A stretch of 64,000 nt of DNA from assembly GCF_027924965.1 (NCBI RefSeq), contig NZ_AP027056.1, positions 1,426,001 to 1,490,000 of the forward strand. The letters are read 5' to 3'. Shown in pieces: positions 9,790 to 18,763 of this stretch (within the stretch, counting starts at the first letter, position 1; the number at the start of each line of letters is the position of its first letter). The notes under the pieces are model-generated. The model was not told the origin of the DNA. It made no database searches and saw nothing but the letters and a program-made list of their open reading frames with translations. Origin of the DNA: Limnohabitans sp. TEGF004 (GTDB lineage: Bacteria > Pseudomonadota > Gammaproteobacteria > Burkholderiales > Burkholderiaceae_C). The position numbers were made by a program, and so were the translations under genes.

Positions 9790-10574
9790 GCCATTCCTTT
9801 GGAGGCGGTGCTGACCACCGAATGCACCGCCGTGTTGTTTGCCGCACTTGAAGCAGAGGTCACAACGACCGCAGCTCGCGGCACCGCTTTTTTCCATGCG
9901 GGTGACATCAGGCGCATGCCCTGCACGCGCTTGACCGCCACCATGCCGTAGACCGAACCCAAGATGGGCCACCAACGTACGCCCGCCTCGTCCATCCAAT
10001 CCCAGCGATTGAGCCAACGCTCAGTTTTCACCGCCGGGCGGTAGCAACCAAAGCTGGTGGACTCCACCTCAAAACTCAGCAGTTGCAGCCAGTCACGCAA
10101 GCGGCGTTGGCCGATGAAATCCCCCACCTGCGAAAAACCACGCTTGCAGCTTTTGCTCAAACCCCACAGGCTATTGGGGTTGAAGCCACAAATCACCACA
10201 CGCCCCTCGGGCACCAAGACGCGCTCGACCTCGCGCAAGGTGGCATGTGGGTCGTAGCTCAGCTCCAGCGTGTGGGGCAACACCAGCAAGTCCAAGCTGG
10301 CACCGGGAAAAGGCAAGGCTTCGTAATTGGTCAGCACCACATCACGCCCCAAAGGCCAAGGCTCTGGGTGTGTGTCACTGGCCAGCCAGCGGTGCGGCAT
10401 GCGGTTGGCCTGCAGCGCATCGAGCGCGGGAAATCCGAGTTGCAAGGCGTGAAAGCCAAACACATCCGCCACAGCGCGGTCTAAATAGGTTTGTTCCCAA
10501 GCGCACAAATACTGCCCAGCGGGAGACGCCAGCCAGTCAGGCAAACTATCGTTTTTTAAAGGTGTGGATGACAT
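9786..10574 (-). CDS. Class I SAM-dependent methyltransferase
   Basis: The 262-residue protein has a methyltransferase type 11 core: a region around [19 protein letters not shown], then the loop [22 protein letters not shown]. Related proteins sit next to rnhA and gloB in many Betaproteobacteria, but the substrate is not known. The C-terminal 40 residues are a variable Ala/Val/Ser-rich tail. The start at 10574 (MSSTPLKN) is preferred; a longer start at 10607 would extend into gloB. The chosen ATG overlaps the divergent gloB ATG by two bases, so each gene's ribosome binding site must lie inside the other's coding sequence. Confidence 0.85.
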   Translation of the reverse strand: MSSTPLKNDSLPDWLASPAGQYLCAWEQTYLDRAVADVFGFHALQLGFPALDALQANRMPHRWLASDTHPEPWPLGRDVVLTNYEALPFPGASLDLLVLPHTLELSYDPHATLREVERVLVPEGRVVICGFNPNSLWGLSKSCKRGFSQVGDFIGQRRLRDWLQLLSFEVESTSFGCYRPAVKTERWLNRWDWMDEAGVRWWPILGSVYGMVAVKRVQGMRLMSPAWKKAVPRAAVVVTSASSAANNTAVHSVVSTASKGMA

Positions 10575-11355
10575 GAAGCTGATTGCACTGCCCGCGTTCT
10601 CTGACAACTACCTGTGGTTGTGGCAACAAAACCAAATGGCCGTGGTGGTCGACCCCGGTGACGCGGCGCCTGTGTTGCAAGCGCTGGCCCAAGGAGGTCT
10701 GAAACTTGCCGCGATTCTAGTCACCCACCACCATGCAGACCATGTGGGCGGCGTGCGCGAATTGCAGCTTGTCACTGGCGCTCAGGTCTTTGGCCCCGCA
10801 CGCGAAGAGGTGCCCGTGCCTTTCACCCCCGTCATGCACGGTGATGCACTTGAACTGCTGGGCCAAACCGTGCAAGTGCTGGATGTACCGGGCCACACCG
10901 CAGGCCATGTGGCTTACTTTTTACCCCAGGCCCCACAAAGCCCTGTGCTGTTTTGTGGAGACACTTTGTTCTCCGGCGGCTGCGGACGTATTTTTGAAGG
11001 CACGCCCGCACAAATGCTGGCCTCATTAGACCTTTTAGCTTCACTCCCTGCGTCTACACAGGTGTGCTGCGCCCACGAGTACACTCTCTCTAACTTGCGA
11101 TTTGCGCTCGCCGTAGAACCTAGCAACACCGACTTGCAAACCTACGCAGCACACTGCCAACAACTCAGGGCTCAAGGTGTTTCCACCCTACCCGCCCAGC
11201 TTGGCATGGAATTGCAAATCAACCCGTTTTTACGGGCTCGACACCCCCTTGTGCGACACGCTGTTGCACAGCACGCTGGGCTCTCAGCGCTCGAACAAAC
11301 CGACGACGTGGCTGTGTTTGCAGCCCTTCGCGAATGGAAGAACGATTTCAAATGA
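10573..11355 (+). CDS. gloB: Hydroxyacylglutathione hydrolase (glyoxalase II)
   Basis: The 260-residue metallo-beta-lactamase fold enzyme hydrolyses S-D-lactoylglutathione to D-lactate and glutathione in methylglyoxal detoxification. Metal-binding motifs are complete: THHHADHVGG, PGHTAGHVAYF, CGDTLFSGGCGR and CAHEYTLSNL. The length equals the usual size. The start at 10573 gives the family N-terminus MKLIALPAF; an ATG nine bases upstream is possible. The stop overlaps the mltD start as ATGA, a conserved gloB-mltD arrangement. Confidence 0.96.
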   Translation: MKLIALPAFSDNYLWLWQQNQMAVVVDPGDAAPVLQALAQGGLKLAAILVTHHHADHVGGVRELQLVTGAQVFGPAREEVPVPFTPVMHGDALELLGQTVQVLDVPGHTAGHVAYFLPQAPQSPVLFCGDTLFSGGCGRIFEGTPAQMLASLDLLASLPASTQVCCAHEYTLSNLRFALAVEPSNTDLQTYAAHCQQLRAQGVSTLPAQLGMELQINPFLRARHPLVRHAVAQHAGLSALEQTDDVAVFAALREWKNDFK

Positions 11356-12683
11356 GATTTCTACTCGCCGTATTCAGCCTTAGCCTCGTCTTGCTCACGG
11401 GCTGCGCCAGTTTGTCTGAACAAAGCAGCACCAACACCGAAGGACTGAGCCCAATTGCCAAAGGCACAGCCAAACGCGATGGCGTGGCACAACTGAACTT
11501 GCCCAACGACCTGTGGGAACGCATCCGGAAGGGCTACCAAATGCCCAACCTCGAAAACGAGTTGGCTAACGACCGAACCCAGTGGTACTCGGCCAAGCCT
11601 GACTACTTGCAGCGCATGACCGAGCGCTCGAACAAATACCTGTATCACATCGTTGAAGAGCTCGAAGCGCGCAAGATGCCCACAGAGCTGGCTTTACTGC
11701 CCTTCATCGAAAGCGCCTTCAACCCGCAAGCGGTGTCTAGCGCACGTGCCAGCGGCATGTGGCAGTTCATGCCCGCCACAGGCAAAAGCTTTGACCTCAA
11801 ACAAAATGCCTTCCGCGATGACCGCCGCGATGTGCAAGCCTCCACCCGCGCCGCACTCGACTACCTTGAGCGCCTGCACAAGATGTTTGGCGACTGGCAT
11901 TTGGCCTTGGCAGCCTACAACTGGGGCGAAGGCAATGTGGGCAAAGCCATTGCGCGCAACAAACGTGCGGGCTTGCCCACCGGCTACACCGACTTGAACA
12001 TGCCGATGGAAACACGCATGTACGTGCCCAAGCTGCAAGCCATGAAAAATATTGTGGGCAACCCGCCCCAGTACGGCGTGGTGCTGCCCAGCATTCCTAA
12101 CCACCCCTACTTCCAAAGCGTGCCCCTGCGCCGCGACATGGACGTGAGCGTGGCGGCCAAGCTGGCTGACATCTCTGAACAAGACTTCAAGGCCCTGAAC
12201 CCATCGGCCCACCGCCCTGTGTTGCTGGCTGCAGGCTCGCCCAACATCTTGCTGCCTTGGGACAACGCGGAAGTGTTCCAACGCAACTACGAGGCATCGA
12301 CCTTGGGCCGTATGGCCACGTGGACTGCGTGGGTAGCGCCCACCACCATGAAAGTGGCGGATGCCGCCAAGCGCGTGAACATGAACGAAGCAGACTTCCG
12401 CGCGGTCAACAACATCCCGCCCCGCATGCTGATCAAAGCAGGGTCCGCCCTGTTGGTGCCACGCAGCGCCAACATGCTGGGTGATGTCACAGCACAAGTC
12501 GCGGACAACGGTAAGCTTGACTTGTCACCCGAAGCTGTTGCGAAACGCAAAGCTGCGGGCAAAGGTGGCAAGAACGCCAAGGGCTCAAAGCTGGCTTCGG
12601 CCAAAGAGAGCAAGAGCTCTGGCAAAAAGCAAGCGTCAGCCAAAGGCGATAAAAAAGGCGACACCAAGGTCGCCAAGAAATAA
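11352..12683 (+). CDS. mltD: Membrane-bound lytic murein transglycosylase D
   Basis: The 443-residue lipoprotein cleaves the MurNAc-GlcNAc bond of peptidoglycan. A signal peptide ends in the lipobox LTGC (acylated Cys about residue 18). The SLT domain shows LPFIESAFNP with the probable catalytic Glu120, then GMWQFMPATG and AYNWGEGNV. The region after residue 270 holds degenerate LysM-like units, and the last 60 residues are Lys/Ala/Ser-rich and probably disordered. The start at 11352 is chosen because it overlaps the gloB stop and gives a clean lipoprotein signal. It converges with recR, leaving 6 bases between. Confidence 0.93.
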   Translation: MRFLLAVFSLSLVLLTGCASLSEQSSTNTEGLSPIAKGTAKRDGVAQLNLPNDLWERIRKGYQMPNLENELANDRTQWYSAKPDYLQRMTERSNKYLYHIVEELEARKMPTELALLPFIESAFNPQAVSSARASGMWQFMPATGKSFDLKQNAFRDDRRDVQASTRAALDYLERLHKMFGDWHLALAAYNWGEGNVGKAIARNKRAGLPTGYTDLNMPMETRMYVPKLQAMKNIVGNPPQYGVVLPSIPNHPYFQSVPLRRDMDVSVAAKLADISEQDFKALNPSAHRPVLLAAGSPNILLPWDNAEVFQRNYEASTLGRMATWTAWVAPTTMKVADAAKRVNMNEADFRAVNNIPPRMLIKAGSALLVPRSANMLGDVTAQVADNGKLDLSPEAVAKRKAAGKGGKNAKGSKLASAKESKSSGKKQASAKGDKKGDTKVAKK

Positions 12684-12689
12684 TTTACT

Positions 12690-13286
12690 TTAAGCGTCGC
12701 GCCTGTCCACCAATGCGTGGGCAATGGTGCCCAAGTCCACATACTCCAGCTCGCTGCCCACAGGCACACCACGGGCTAGGCGTGTGACTTGCACACCGCG
12801 CTTCTTCAAAGCCTCGCCCAGCACATGGGCTGTGGCCTCGCCCTCGGCAGTGAAATTGGTGGCCAAGATGACCTCTTTCACCACGCCGTCGCTGGCTCGC
12901 TCAATCAGCTTTTGCAGCCCAATGTCTTTGGGACCAAAACCATCCAAGGGGCTGATGCGACCCATGAGCACAAAGTACTGGCCCTTATAAGCCGCTGTGC
13001 GCTCTACGGCTGATTGGTCTGCGGGGGTTTCGACCACGCACAAGCGGGTGGTGTCGCGCCCGTCGTCCAAGCAGGTATCGCACACAGGTTGGGTGGTGAA
13101 GGTATGACAGCTTTCGCAATGCTGCACTTGGCTTGCTGCTTGGTGCAAGGCCTGAGAAATCATCTCGGCCCCCTCCCGGTCGTGTTGCAGCAGGTGGTAC
13201 GCCATGCGCGAGGCCGATTTCACCCCCACGCCGGGCAAACGACGCAGGGCCTGAATCAGGCCTTCAAGCACGGACGTGTCGCTCAT
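12690..13286 (-). CDS. recR: Recombination mediator protein RecR
   Basis: The 198-residue protein works with RecF/RecO to load RecA at gaps. It shows the N-terminal helix-hairpin-helix ([20 protein letters not shown]), the zinc finger with two CxxC pairs (CESC and CDTC), and a Toprim domain beginning near VVETPADQ. It is the third gene of a dnaX-ybaB-recR operon, a very common order in Proteobacteria. Confidence 0.97.
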   Translation of the reverse strand: MSDTSVLEGLIQALRRLPGVGVKSASRMAYHLLQHDREGAEMISQALHQAASQVQHCESCHTFTTQPVCDTCLDDGRDTTRLCVVETPADQSAVERTAAYKGQYFVLMGRISPLDGFGPKDIGLQKLIERASDGVVKEVILATNFTAEGEATAHVLGEALKKRGVQVTRLARGVPVGSELEYVDLGTIAHALVDRRDA

Positions 13287-13297
13287 CTTTGGGGCGA

Positions 13298-13621
13298 TCA
13301 GAACGGCAGTTTCAGGCCAGGTGGCAAGCCAGCGGTGAGCTTGCTCATCTTGGCTTCGCTGGTCTCAGAGGCTTTGCGCACCGCGTCGTTGAAGGCGGCA
13401 GCCACCAAGTCTTCGAGCATGTCTTTGTCGTCAGCCAGCAGGCTTGGGTCGATGGTGATGCGTTTGACATCGTGCTTGCAAGTCATCAAAACCTTGACCA
13501 AACCTGAACCAGATTCGCCCGTGACTTCAACGAACGCCAATTCGTCTTGTGCCTTTTTCAGGTTTTCTTGCATGGCCTGGGCTTGCTTCATCAGGCCCGA
13601 GAGTTGTCCTTTGTTGAACAT
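13298..13621 (-). CDS. YbaB/EbfC family nucleoid-associated protein
   Basis: The 107-residue protein has the family pattern: [15 protein letters not shown], a helical region, a central sheet with [14 protein letters not shown], and an end in PGLKLPF. Members bind DNA as tweezer-like dimers. It sits between dnaX (46 bases upstream) and recR (11 bases downstream), the usual place. Confidence 0.95.
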   Translation of the reverse strand: MFNKGQLSGLMKQAQAMQENLKKAQDELAFVEVTGESGSGLVKVLMTCKHDVKRITIDPSLLADDKDMLEDLVAAAFNDAVRKASETSEAKMSKLTAGLPPGLKLPF

Positions 13622-13667
13622 GTGTTTCCCTTTTACAAACTAAAAAATAAAGCGGTTGGACTTAAAG

Positions 13668-15533
13668 TTAAAGCGGCTTGATGCTGCCCGGCACGATTTT
13701 GGCGCCGTAGTCTCGCATCAAACTTTGAACATACGGGTCGTTGAGGATGATGGCCTCGGCCCCTGCTTGGCGTTGCGCTGCAGCGGCCGCATTGCGCTTG
13801 GCAGGACTGTCTTGCACGCGGCCCACTTCCACTGTCAGGCGCACGGGGTAGCCCGCGGTTTCGAGTGCTTTTTGCAAACGTTCGCGGCTGGTGGTGCTGT
13901 TGAGGGACTCGCGCTCGACGCGCAGCATCCAAGTGTCGGTGTCACGTGCCACCAGTTGTGACTGCAAACCCAACTCACGCACCAAGGCGTTGATGGTTTC
14001 GGCGGCAGACATGTCCATCACCAACTTGTGCCAAAACTCACCTTCGGGTGTGGCCACGATCTGCGGCACTTCGGTGGTGGGCATTTGCGGTTCAAGCGCA
14101 GCGCTGGGCTCGGCTTGTTGGCGCACGGGCATGGCCACCACAGCAGCGTCTGAGTCGTGGTCGTAGCTGGAACTGTCTGAACCGTCGGGGTCGTAGCTGG
14201 GGTCGTCTTCCCAAGGAGCCACTTCGCGTGGTTGCATGTCACGCACGGGCAAGGCCTGCACGGGGGCTGCGGGCTGGGGCTCGGGGGGGCCAGGCGCAGG
14301 CGCAGGCACTTGCGATGCAGCGGGCTGCATGGACGCAGCTGGGGCAGCAGCCGGTGCTGGTGCCGAAGCGGCACGTTGCGGATTAATTAGAGTTTTTTTT
14401 TCAGCCGAAGCAGAAGCAGAGTTTGCAGCTTGTGGCTTGAATGCCAACAATCGCAAGAGCACCATCGTCAGTGCAGCGTATTCGTCAGGGGCCAAACCCA
14501 ACTCTTGTCGGCCATGCAAACTCAGGCTGTACAGCAGCTGTGTTTCGTCGGGTGGCATCACACCCGCCAAACGCGCCATCTCGGCGGCTTCGGGGTCTGC
14601 GGCATCGCCCTCACCCATGTCAGGCACAGCTTGCAACACAGCCATGCGTTGCAAAACCATCGACATGTCTTCTAGCGTGGCTGCGGCGCTCAGGCCATGC
14701 ACGCGCAAGGCTTCTGAAGTTTCGACCACCGATTTACCGTCGCTATGTGCCAAGGCCTCAATCAAACGGAACACATGCGAGCGGTCGGCGCTGCCCAACA
14801 TTTGGCGCACCGCTACTTCTTGCAACTGACCGCCACCGTAGGCAATGGCTTGATCCGTCAAACTCAACGCATCGCGCATGGAGCCACGCGCAGCACGGGC
14901 CAACAGACGCAAGGCTTGGGGCTCAGATTCAATGTTCTCTTGGCCCAACACATGGCCCAAGTGCTCCAGCACAGTCTCGGGAGCCATAGGGCGCAGGTTG
15001 AATTGCAAGCAGCGCGACAACACGGTGACTGGCACTTTTTGCGGGTCGGTTGTGGCGAGCACGAATTTCAAATATTCAGGCGGCTCTTCAAGCGTCTTCA
15101 ACATCGCGTTAAACGCGGTGTTGGTGAGCATGTGCACCTCGTCAATCATGAAGACTTTGAAGCGGCCTTGCACAGGCTTGTAAACGGCTTGCTCCAGCAA
15201 GCTTTGCACTTCGTCCACGCCACGGTTGGAAGCCGCGTCCAACTCGGTGTAATCAACAAAGCGGCCAGCATCAATGTCGGTACAGGCTTGGCACACACCG
15301 CAGGGGTTGGCGGTGATACCACCTGTGCCGTCTAAGCCTTGGCAATTGAGCGATTTGGCCAACACGCGCGACACGGTGGTTTTACCCACACCGCGTGTGC
15401 CGGTGAACAAATACGCGTGATGCAAACGCTGGGTGGTCAGCGCATTGGTGAGCGCCTGCACGACGTGCTCTTGCCCCACCATCTCCGTGAAGGTTTTGGG
15501 GCGATATTTGCGGGCGAGCACGAGGTAAGACAT
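13668..15533 (-). CDS. dnaX: DNA polymerase III tau (and possibly gamma) subunit
   Basis: The 621-residue clamp-loader ATPase has the Walker A motif GTRGVGKTT near residue 45, a zinc module with four cysteines just after (the last two in CGVCQAC), the DEVHM Walker B region, and domain III ending near residue 370. A Pro/Ala-rich linker (about 380-500) leads to the tau-specific C-terminal domains. At codons 378-381 the message contains nine consecutive A bases, and both alternative frames hit a TAA within a few codons. Slippage there would therefore give a gamma-like product of about 381-383 residues that keeps domains I-III. It is the first gene of dnaX-ybaB-recR. Confidence 0.96.
   Translation of the reverse strand: MSYLVLARKYRPKTFTEMVGQEHVVQALTNALTTQRLHHAYLFTGTRGVGKTTVSRVLAKSLNCQGLDGTGGITANPCGVCQACTDIDAGRFVDYTELDAASNRGVDEVQSLLEQAVYKPVQGRFKVFMIDEVHMLTNTAFNAMLKTLEEPPEYLKFVLATTDPQKVPVTVLSRCLQFNLRPMAPETVLEHLGHVLGQENIESEPQALRLLARAARGSMRDALSLTDQAIAYGGGQLQEVAVRQMLGSADRSHVFRLIEALAHSDGKSVVETSEALRVHGLSAAATLEDMSMVLQRMAVLQAVPDMGEGDAADPEAAEMARLAGVMPPDETQLLYSLSLHGRQELGLAPDEYAALTMVLLRLLAFKPQAANSASASAEKKTLINPQRAASAPAPAAAPAASMQPAASQVPAPAPGPPEPQPAAPVQALPVRDMQPREVAPWEDDPSYDPDGSDSSSYDHDSDAAVVAMPVRQQAEPSAALEPQMPTTEVPQIVATPEGEFWHKLVMDMSAAETINALVRELGLQSQLVARDTDTWMLRVERESLNSTTSRERLQKALETAGYPVRLTVEVGRVQDSPAKRNAAAAAQRQAGAEAIILNDPYVQSLMRDYGAKIVPGSIKPL
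14393..14401 (-). promoter_or_regulatory. Candidate programmed slippage / frameshift site in dnaX (A9 run)
   Basis: On the coding strand this reads GCT GAA AAA AAA ACT, a run of nine A bases. Gaining one A (or a -1 ribosomal shift) gives AAC TCT AAT TAA; losing one gives CTC TAA. Both truncate the protein right after domain III. dnaX of Thermus thermophilus uses an A9 run for transcriptional slippage, and E. coli dnaX uses A AAA AAG for ribosomal frameshifting. Function here is inferred. Confidence 0.6.
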
Positions 15534-15568
15534 AAGCCAAGCATTCTATGTGACCTACAATAGACCTC

Positions 15569-15662
15569 GACGGGCCTCCTCACATGGTGAAGCGGCCAAC
15601 TGGGTCAGGCGGGGAACCGAGCAGCCCTAACTGTGGAGCCAGTGCTGAGGGTCGGGCCCGTC
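15569..15662 (+). ncRNA. ffs: Signal recognition particle 4.5S RNA, bacterial small type
   Basis: A roughly 94-base sequence folds as a long hairpin: GACGGGCC at the 5' end pairs with GGGCCCGTC at the 3' end. The apical region carries the Ffh-binding signature GGGTCAGGC, then GGGGAA, then GAGCAGCCC, close to the E. coli motif. It binds Ffh for co-translational membrane targeting. A T-rich tract (15672-15678) follows and may end transcription. Its position directly upstream of, and divergent from, dnaX is common in Proteobacteria. The exact ends are estimated. Confidence 0.9.
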
Positions 15663-15723
15663 ACCTTCATCTTTTTTTCTTTACCCGCTAAAGAAATCCT
15701 CAACTCCTGCCGATACAGGTGTG

Positions 15724-16263
15724 ATGGCCGAAGAAACCTCAGAAGCAACACCCGACGCAACCTCAAGCACGCCCGAAGTGCCCGAGGCCGTTGTCGCGCC
15801 TGTTGAAGCTGTGCCCGCACCCGCATCCGAACCCACACCGCCACCTGCTGCCACCCAAGCACCAGAGACCGCAGCGCCTGCGGCCGCCCCACCCTCTGAA
15901 CCAGAAACACCCAAAGAACCCGATGCGCTTCAGCCTTTCATCGACAAAGCACACGCCACCGTGCAAGATGAAGTGGATGCCAAAGAGCTGAACAAGTTTT
16001 TGCGCGCGCACATCAGGACATTCCGTGAAGAGTGGGAATCTTGGTCAGACAGTGCCAAAGACACTTACACCCACATGATGACGGCGCAGTTGCTGCAACG
16101 CAAAGCAGCGGCCATTCAAATTGGTTTGGGAAACGTGTTCAAGCTGCCCGATCCTTCTGCACAGACTGAGCTGATGCAGTCGATTCAGCACTCACAGGTC
16201 AAAGCTACCAAGCGCTACCCCGCGATTGATCTTCCGCCCAAACTGCGCGGCATTACTTTTTAA
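15724..16263 (+). CDS. Unrecognised protein with Pro/Ala/Glu-rich N-terminus
   Basis: The protein has 179 residues. The first 70 are low-complexity (Ala, Pro, Glu, Thr) and probably disordered. The C-terminal 105, starting around ALQPFIDKA, are ordinary, rich in charged helices and end in PPKLRGITF. I do not recognise a family. The start is uncertain: GTG at 15721 and ATG at 15724 are adjacent, and the frame is open further upstream without a good start codon. It follows the 4.5S RNA, and its end overlaps the convergent gene at 16253 by 11 bases. Confidence 0.65.
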   Translation: MAEETSEATPDATSSTPEVPEAVVAPVEAVPAPASEPTPPPAATQAPETAAPAAAPPSEPETPKEPDALQPFIDKAHATVQDEVDAKELNKFLRAHIRTFREEWESWSDSAKDTYTHMMTAQLLQRKAAAIQIGLGNVFKLPDPSAQTELMQSIQHSQVKATKRYPAIDLPPKLRGITF

Positions 16264-16543
16264 GCGTTTTCGCTGAGAGGTACTCGGCCAAGCTGGCGTT
16301 GCCAAGACGCACACCACTGCTGCCACTGTCTTGCGCCACAGCACCGCGTATTTGCTTGATCAGCAAGCCCTTCACATCGCCCTGCATGGCTTGTGTGCGC
16401 AGCTCGACATAGCGCACCTGCGCTTTGGCTTGGTCCATCTTCGATTCGGACATGGCTTGCAGCCACAGCCCATCGTCACGTTTGCCCGCTTCGAGCTCGC
16501 GCAAGACCAAGGCGCGAACCATGTTGGAAGATGACTGAGACAT
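16253..16543 (-). CDS. Small hypothetical protein
   Basis: The protein has 96 residues from MSQSSSNMVR, rich in charged and Gln residues and likely helical, with no signal peptide or membrane segment. No family was recognised. The start at 16543 is preferred over 16621 because the extra 26 residues would run into the start of the formate/nitrite channel gene. Its 3' end overlaps the convergent gene by 11 bases. It is divergent from the channel gene, with 76 bases between them. Confidence 0.65.
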   Translation of the reverse strand: MSQSSSNMVRALVLRELEAGKRDDGLWLQAMSESKMDQAKAQVRYVELRTQAMQGDVKGLLIKQIRGAVAQDSGSSGVRLGNASLAEYLSAKTLKK

Positions 16544-16619
16544 ATAGAGGCTCCGAAAAAACAAAGAGTGCGTTAATTCTGCCAGTTCAAGTAGTAAATT
16601 CGACAAATCAACACTCACC

Positions 16620-17501
16620 ATGACACCTATGCCTGAACTGTTTGGCTCTGATGCCTACGCCCCCAAAGAGATTGCTCTCAAAGTTGAAACCGTGGGCGTG
16701 GCCAAGGCGCACATGGCCACCCCGCCCTTGGTCATGCTGGGTTTGTTGGCCGGCGCCTTCATTGGTTTGGGCGGCTTGTTTTTTGTCATCGTCAAATCAG
16801 ATGCCAGCCTGAGCTTTGCCGTGAGTCAGCTCTTGGGTGGGTTTGTGTTTTGCCTCGGCCTCATCTTGGTGGTGATTGCCGGAGCTGAGCTGTTCACAGG
16901 CAACAACCTGCTGGCCATGGCTTGGGCGGATGGGCAAATCACCACCCGCGAAGTGCTGCGCAACTGGCTGTGGGTATGCGCCGCCAACTTTGTGGGCACC
17001 ACGGGCCTAGCCCTGCTGGTGTACCTGAGCGGCCACACACATGCGAATGGCGGCGCGATCGGTGCCACGGTGCTGAAGATTGCCCTAACCAAACAAAACT
17101 TGGTTTGGCACGAAGCCTTCTTCCGTGGCGTGCTGTGCAATGTGCTGGTGTGCATCGCGGTATGGATGGCCATTGCCGGTCGCAGCGTGATGGACAAGGT
17201 GATTGCCATCGTCTTCCCCATCACCGCTTTTGTGGCGGCGGGGTTTGAGCACAGCATTGCCAATATGTATTTCATGCAGCTCGCGCTGATCATTCAATAC
17301 TTTGAGCCAGTTGCTGCAGCCAACGCCCTTGGCGTGGCGGGCAATGCGCTGAGCATGGCAGGCATGCTGGGCAACTTGGTGCCCGTCATTTTGGGCAACC
17401 TCGTGGGAGGCAGCGTGTTTGTGGGCTTGGTCTACCACCTCATCTACCGCGTGGCAGCGGCCGCGCAGCCAACCACACCGCAACTGATCGAGAAGAATTA
17501 A
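16620..17501 (+). CDS. Formate/nitrite transporter family channel (FocA/NirC-like)
   Basis: The 293-residue inner membrane protein has six hydrophobic segments and the FNT family pattern: an N-terminal helix with VGVAKAHM, then AGAFIGLGG, a GAELFTGNNL signature in the second half-helix, a central LVWHEAFFRGVLCNVLV segment, and GFEHSIANMYF. The last carries the conserved pore histidine (EHSIAN). Such pentamers conduct formate, nitrite or related small anions; which one is not decidable here. Its stop overlaps the stop of the convergent FrnE-like gene (shared TTAA). Confidence 0.93.
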   Translation: MTPMPELFGSDAYAPKEIALKVETVGVAKAHMATPPLVMLGLLAGAFIGLGGLFFVIVKSDASLSFAVSQLLGGFVFCLGLILVVIAGAELFTGNNLLAMAWADGQITTREVLRNWLWVCAANFVGTTGLALLVYLSGHTHANGGAIGATVLKIALTKQNLVWHEAFFRGVLCNVLVCIAVWMAIAGRSVMDKVIAIVFPITAFVAAGFEHSIANMYFMQLALIIQYFEPVAAANALGVAGNALSMAGMLGNLVPVILGNLVGGSVFVGLVYHLIYRVAAAAQPTTPQLIEKN

Positions 17502-18151
17502 TCGTTGGTGGCGGCGTTCATCGCCTCCACCATGCCTTGCAGCAAGGTTTCCGCTTCATGCGCACCCGACAAGCCCACTTGACGGTTGAAGATGAAAAAC
17601 GGCACACCGGTGATGCCCATTTCACGCGCCGCCTTGTCGCTGTCAATGGTTTGGCTGTGCAAGGCAGAGTTTTGCAAATGCGCTTCAGCCACCGCGCGGT
17701 CCATGCCTGCGGATTCGGCAATGTCCATCAGCACGGCGGCCTCGGTCAAGTCTTTGCCTTCTAAGAAATAGGCCTTGAAGAAGGCTTCCACCATCGCATC
17801 TTGTTGCAGGCCAGGCTCTGACACCGCAATGAGGCTATGCGCCACCACAGTGTTGGGTTGGCGGCTGATTTTGTCGAACGCAAACGCAATGCCCACCTCT
17901 TTGCCCACGGCGGCCACGCGGTCGTAAATGGCGGTGGCTTCGTCACCAAATTTGTTGCTCACATAGTCCACACGGGCGATGCCTTCGGGCGCCATGTCGG
18001 GGTTGAGCTGAAAGGTGTGCCAGCGCACCTCTGGGTCCACCTCTGGGTGCTGAACTGCCAAAAGTGCCAAAGCACGTTCTAAGCGACGTTTGCCCACATA
18101 GCACCAGGGGCACACAACATCGGAGACAACATCAATGGTGAGAGTTTTCAT
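17498..18151 (-). CDS. DsbA-family oxidoreductase, FrnE-like
   Basis: The 217-residue protein has a thioredoxin fold with the motif [10 protein letters not shown] near the N-terminus, as in FrnE and 2-hydroxychromene-2-carboxylate isomerase-like proteins. The helical insert and the late cis-Pro segment GVPFFIFN are present. There is no signal peptide, so it should act in the cytoplasm. The start at 18151 ([16 protein letters not shown]) fits the family; the longer frame runs into the trxA promoter area. It is divergent from trxA. Confidence 0.88.
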   Translation of the reverse strand: MKTLTIDVVSDVVCPWCYVGKRRLERALALLAVQHPEVDPEVRWHTFQLNPDMAPEGIARVDYVSNKFGDEATAIYDRVAAVGKEVGIAFAFDKISRQPNTVVAHSLIAVSEPGLQQDAMVEAFFKAYFLEGKDLTEAAVLMDIAESAGMDRAVAEAHLQNSALHSQTIDSDKAAREMGITGVPFFIFNRQVGLSGAHEAETLLQGMVEAMNAATND

Positions 18152-18221
18152 GGGGGTACTTGGTTTCTGCCACAATGCCCCAACTGTAGCTCTATCGCCA
18201 ATTGAAAGAGGAAATAAAACC

Positions 18222-18554
18222 ATGGCCAGCGATTTGATCAAACACATCACCGACTCCAGCTTTGAAGCAGACGTTCTGCAAGCTGACAAGCCCGTCTTGG
18301 TGGACTATTGGGCAGAATGGTGCGGTCCTTGCAAAATGATTGCCCCCATCTTGGACGAAGTGGCTGTTGCCTATGAGGGCAAGCTGCAAATCGCCAAGAT
18401 GAACGTGGACGAAAACCGCGACATCCCAGGCAAATTGGGCATCCGTGGCATTCCTACCCTGATGGTGTTCAAAGGCGGCCAATTGGCGGCCACCAAAGTG
18501 GGCGCCATGAGCAAAGCCCAGTTGACCGACTTCATCAACCAGCAATTGGCTTAA
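18222..18554 (+). CDS. trxA: Thioredoxin 1
   Basis: The 110-residue cytoplasmic disulfide reductase contains [10 protein letters not shown] and the cis-Pro loop GIRGIPTLM. The start [11 protein letters not shown] follows an AAAGAGG ribosome site. A strong terminator follows, then rho; trxA upstream of rho is a conserved order in Proteobacteria. Confidence 0.97.
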   Translation: MASDLIKHITDSSFEADVLQADKPVLVDYWAEWCGPCKMIAPILDEVAVAYEGKLQIAKMNVDENRDIPGKLGIRGIPTLMVFKGGQLAATKVGAMSKAQLTDFINQQLA

Positions 18555-18579
18555 TTCACCGCCAAACGCCTAGTTCTAG

Positions 18580-18614
18580 AAAGCCCGCAGATTGTTCAGT
18601 CTGCGGGCTTTTTT
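18580..18614 (+). terminator. Rho-independent terminator after trxA
   Basis: A perfect 12-bp stem (AAAGCCCGCAGA and TCTGCGGGCTTT) with an 8-base loop ends in a T-run, 25 bases after the trxA stop. Confidence 0.9.
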
Positions 18615-18742
18615 CCTGCCATAATCCATTTCGAATTCACCTTGCAGCCCATGAGGCTACTCGGCTCCCCATCAGGGCTTGAATTCCGGTCCAGAGGTAT
18701 TTCTCTCCTCGCTCCGACCTCCCCACCCCAATTTTTTAACGA

Positions 18743-18757
18743 ACTCCCTACTGGAGT
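18743..18757 (+). promoter_or_regulatory. Possible hairpin covering the rho ribosome binding site
   Basis: ACTCC (18743-18747) can pair with GGAGT (18753-18757), which includes the GGAG ribosome binding site six bases before the rho start codon. The stem is short (5 bp), so a regulatory role is only a possibility. Confidence 0.3.
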
Positions 18758-18763
18758 CCCAAG

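Noticed and set aside
14380..14410. A9 run in dnaX read as a sequencing error or disabling frameshift
   Set aside because: The given frame continues through all tau domains to a normal end, so the gene is intact; the run is better seen as a possible slippage site.
16588..16612. FNR-like half sites before the formate/nitrite channel gene
   Set aside because: TTCGA and ATCAA are present but only 3 bases apart and mismatched, so the spacing is wrong for an FNR site.
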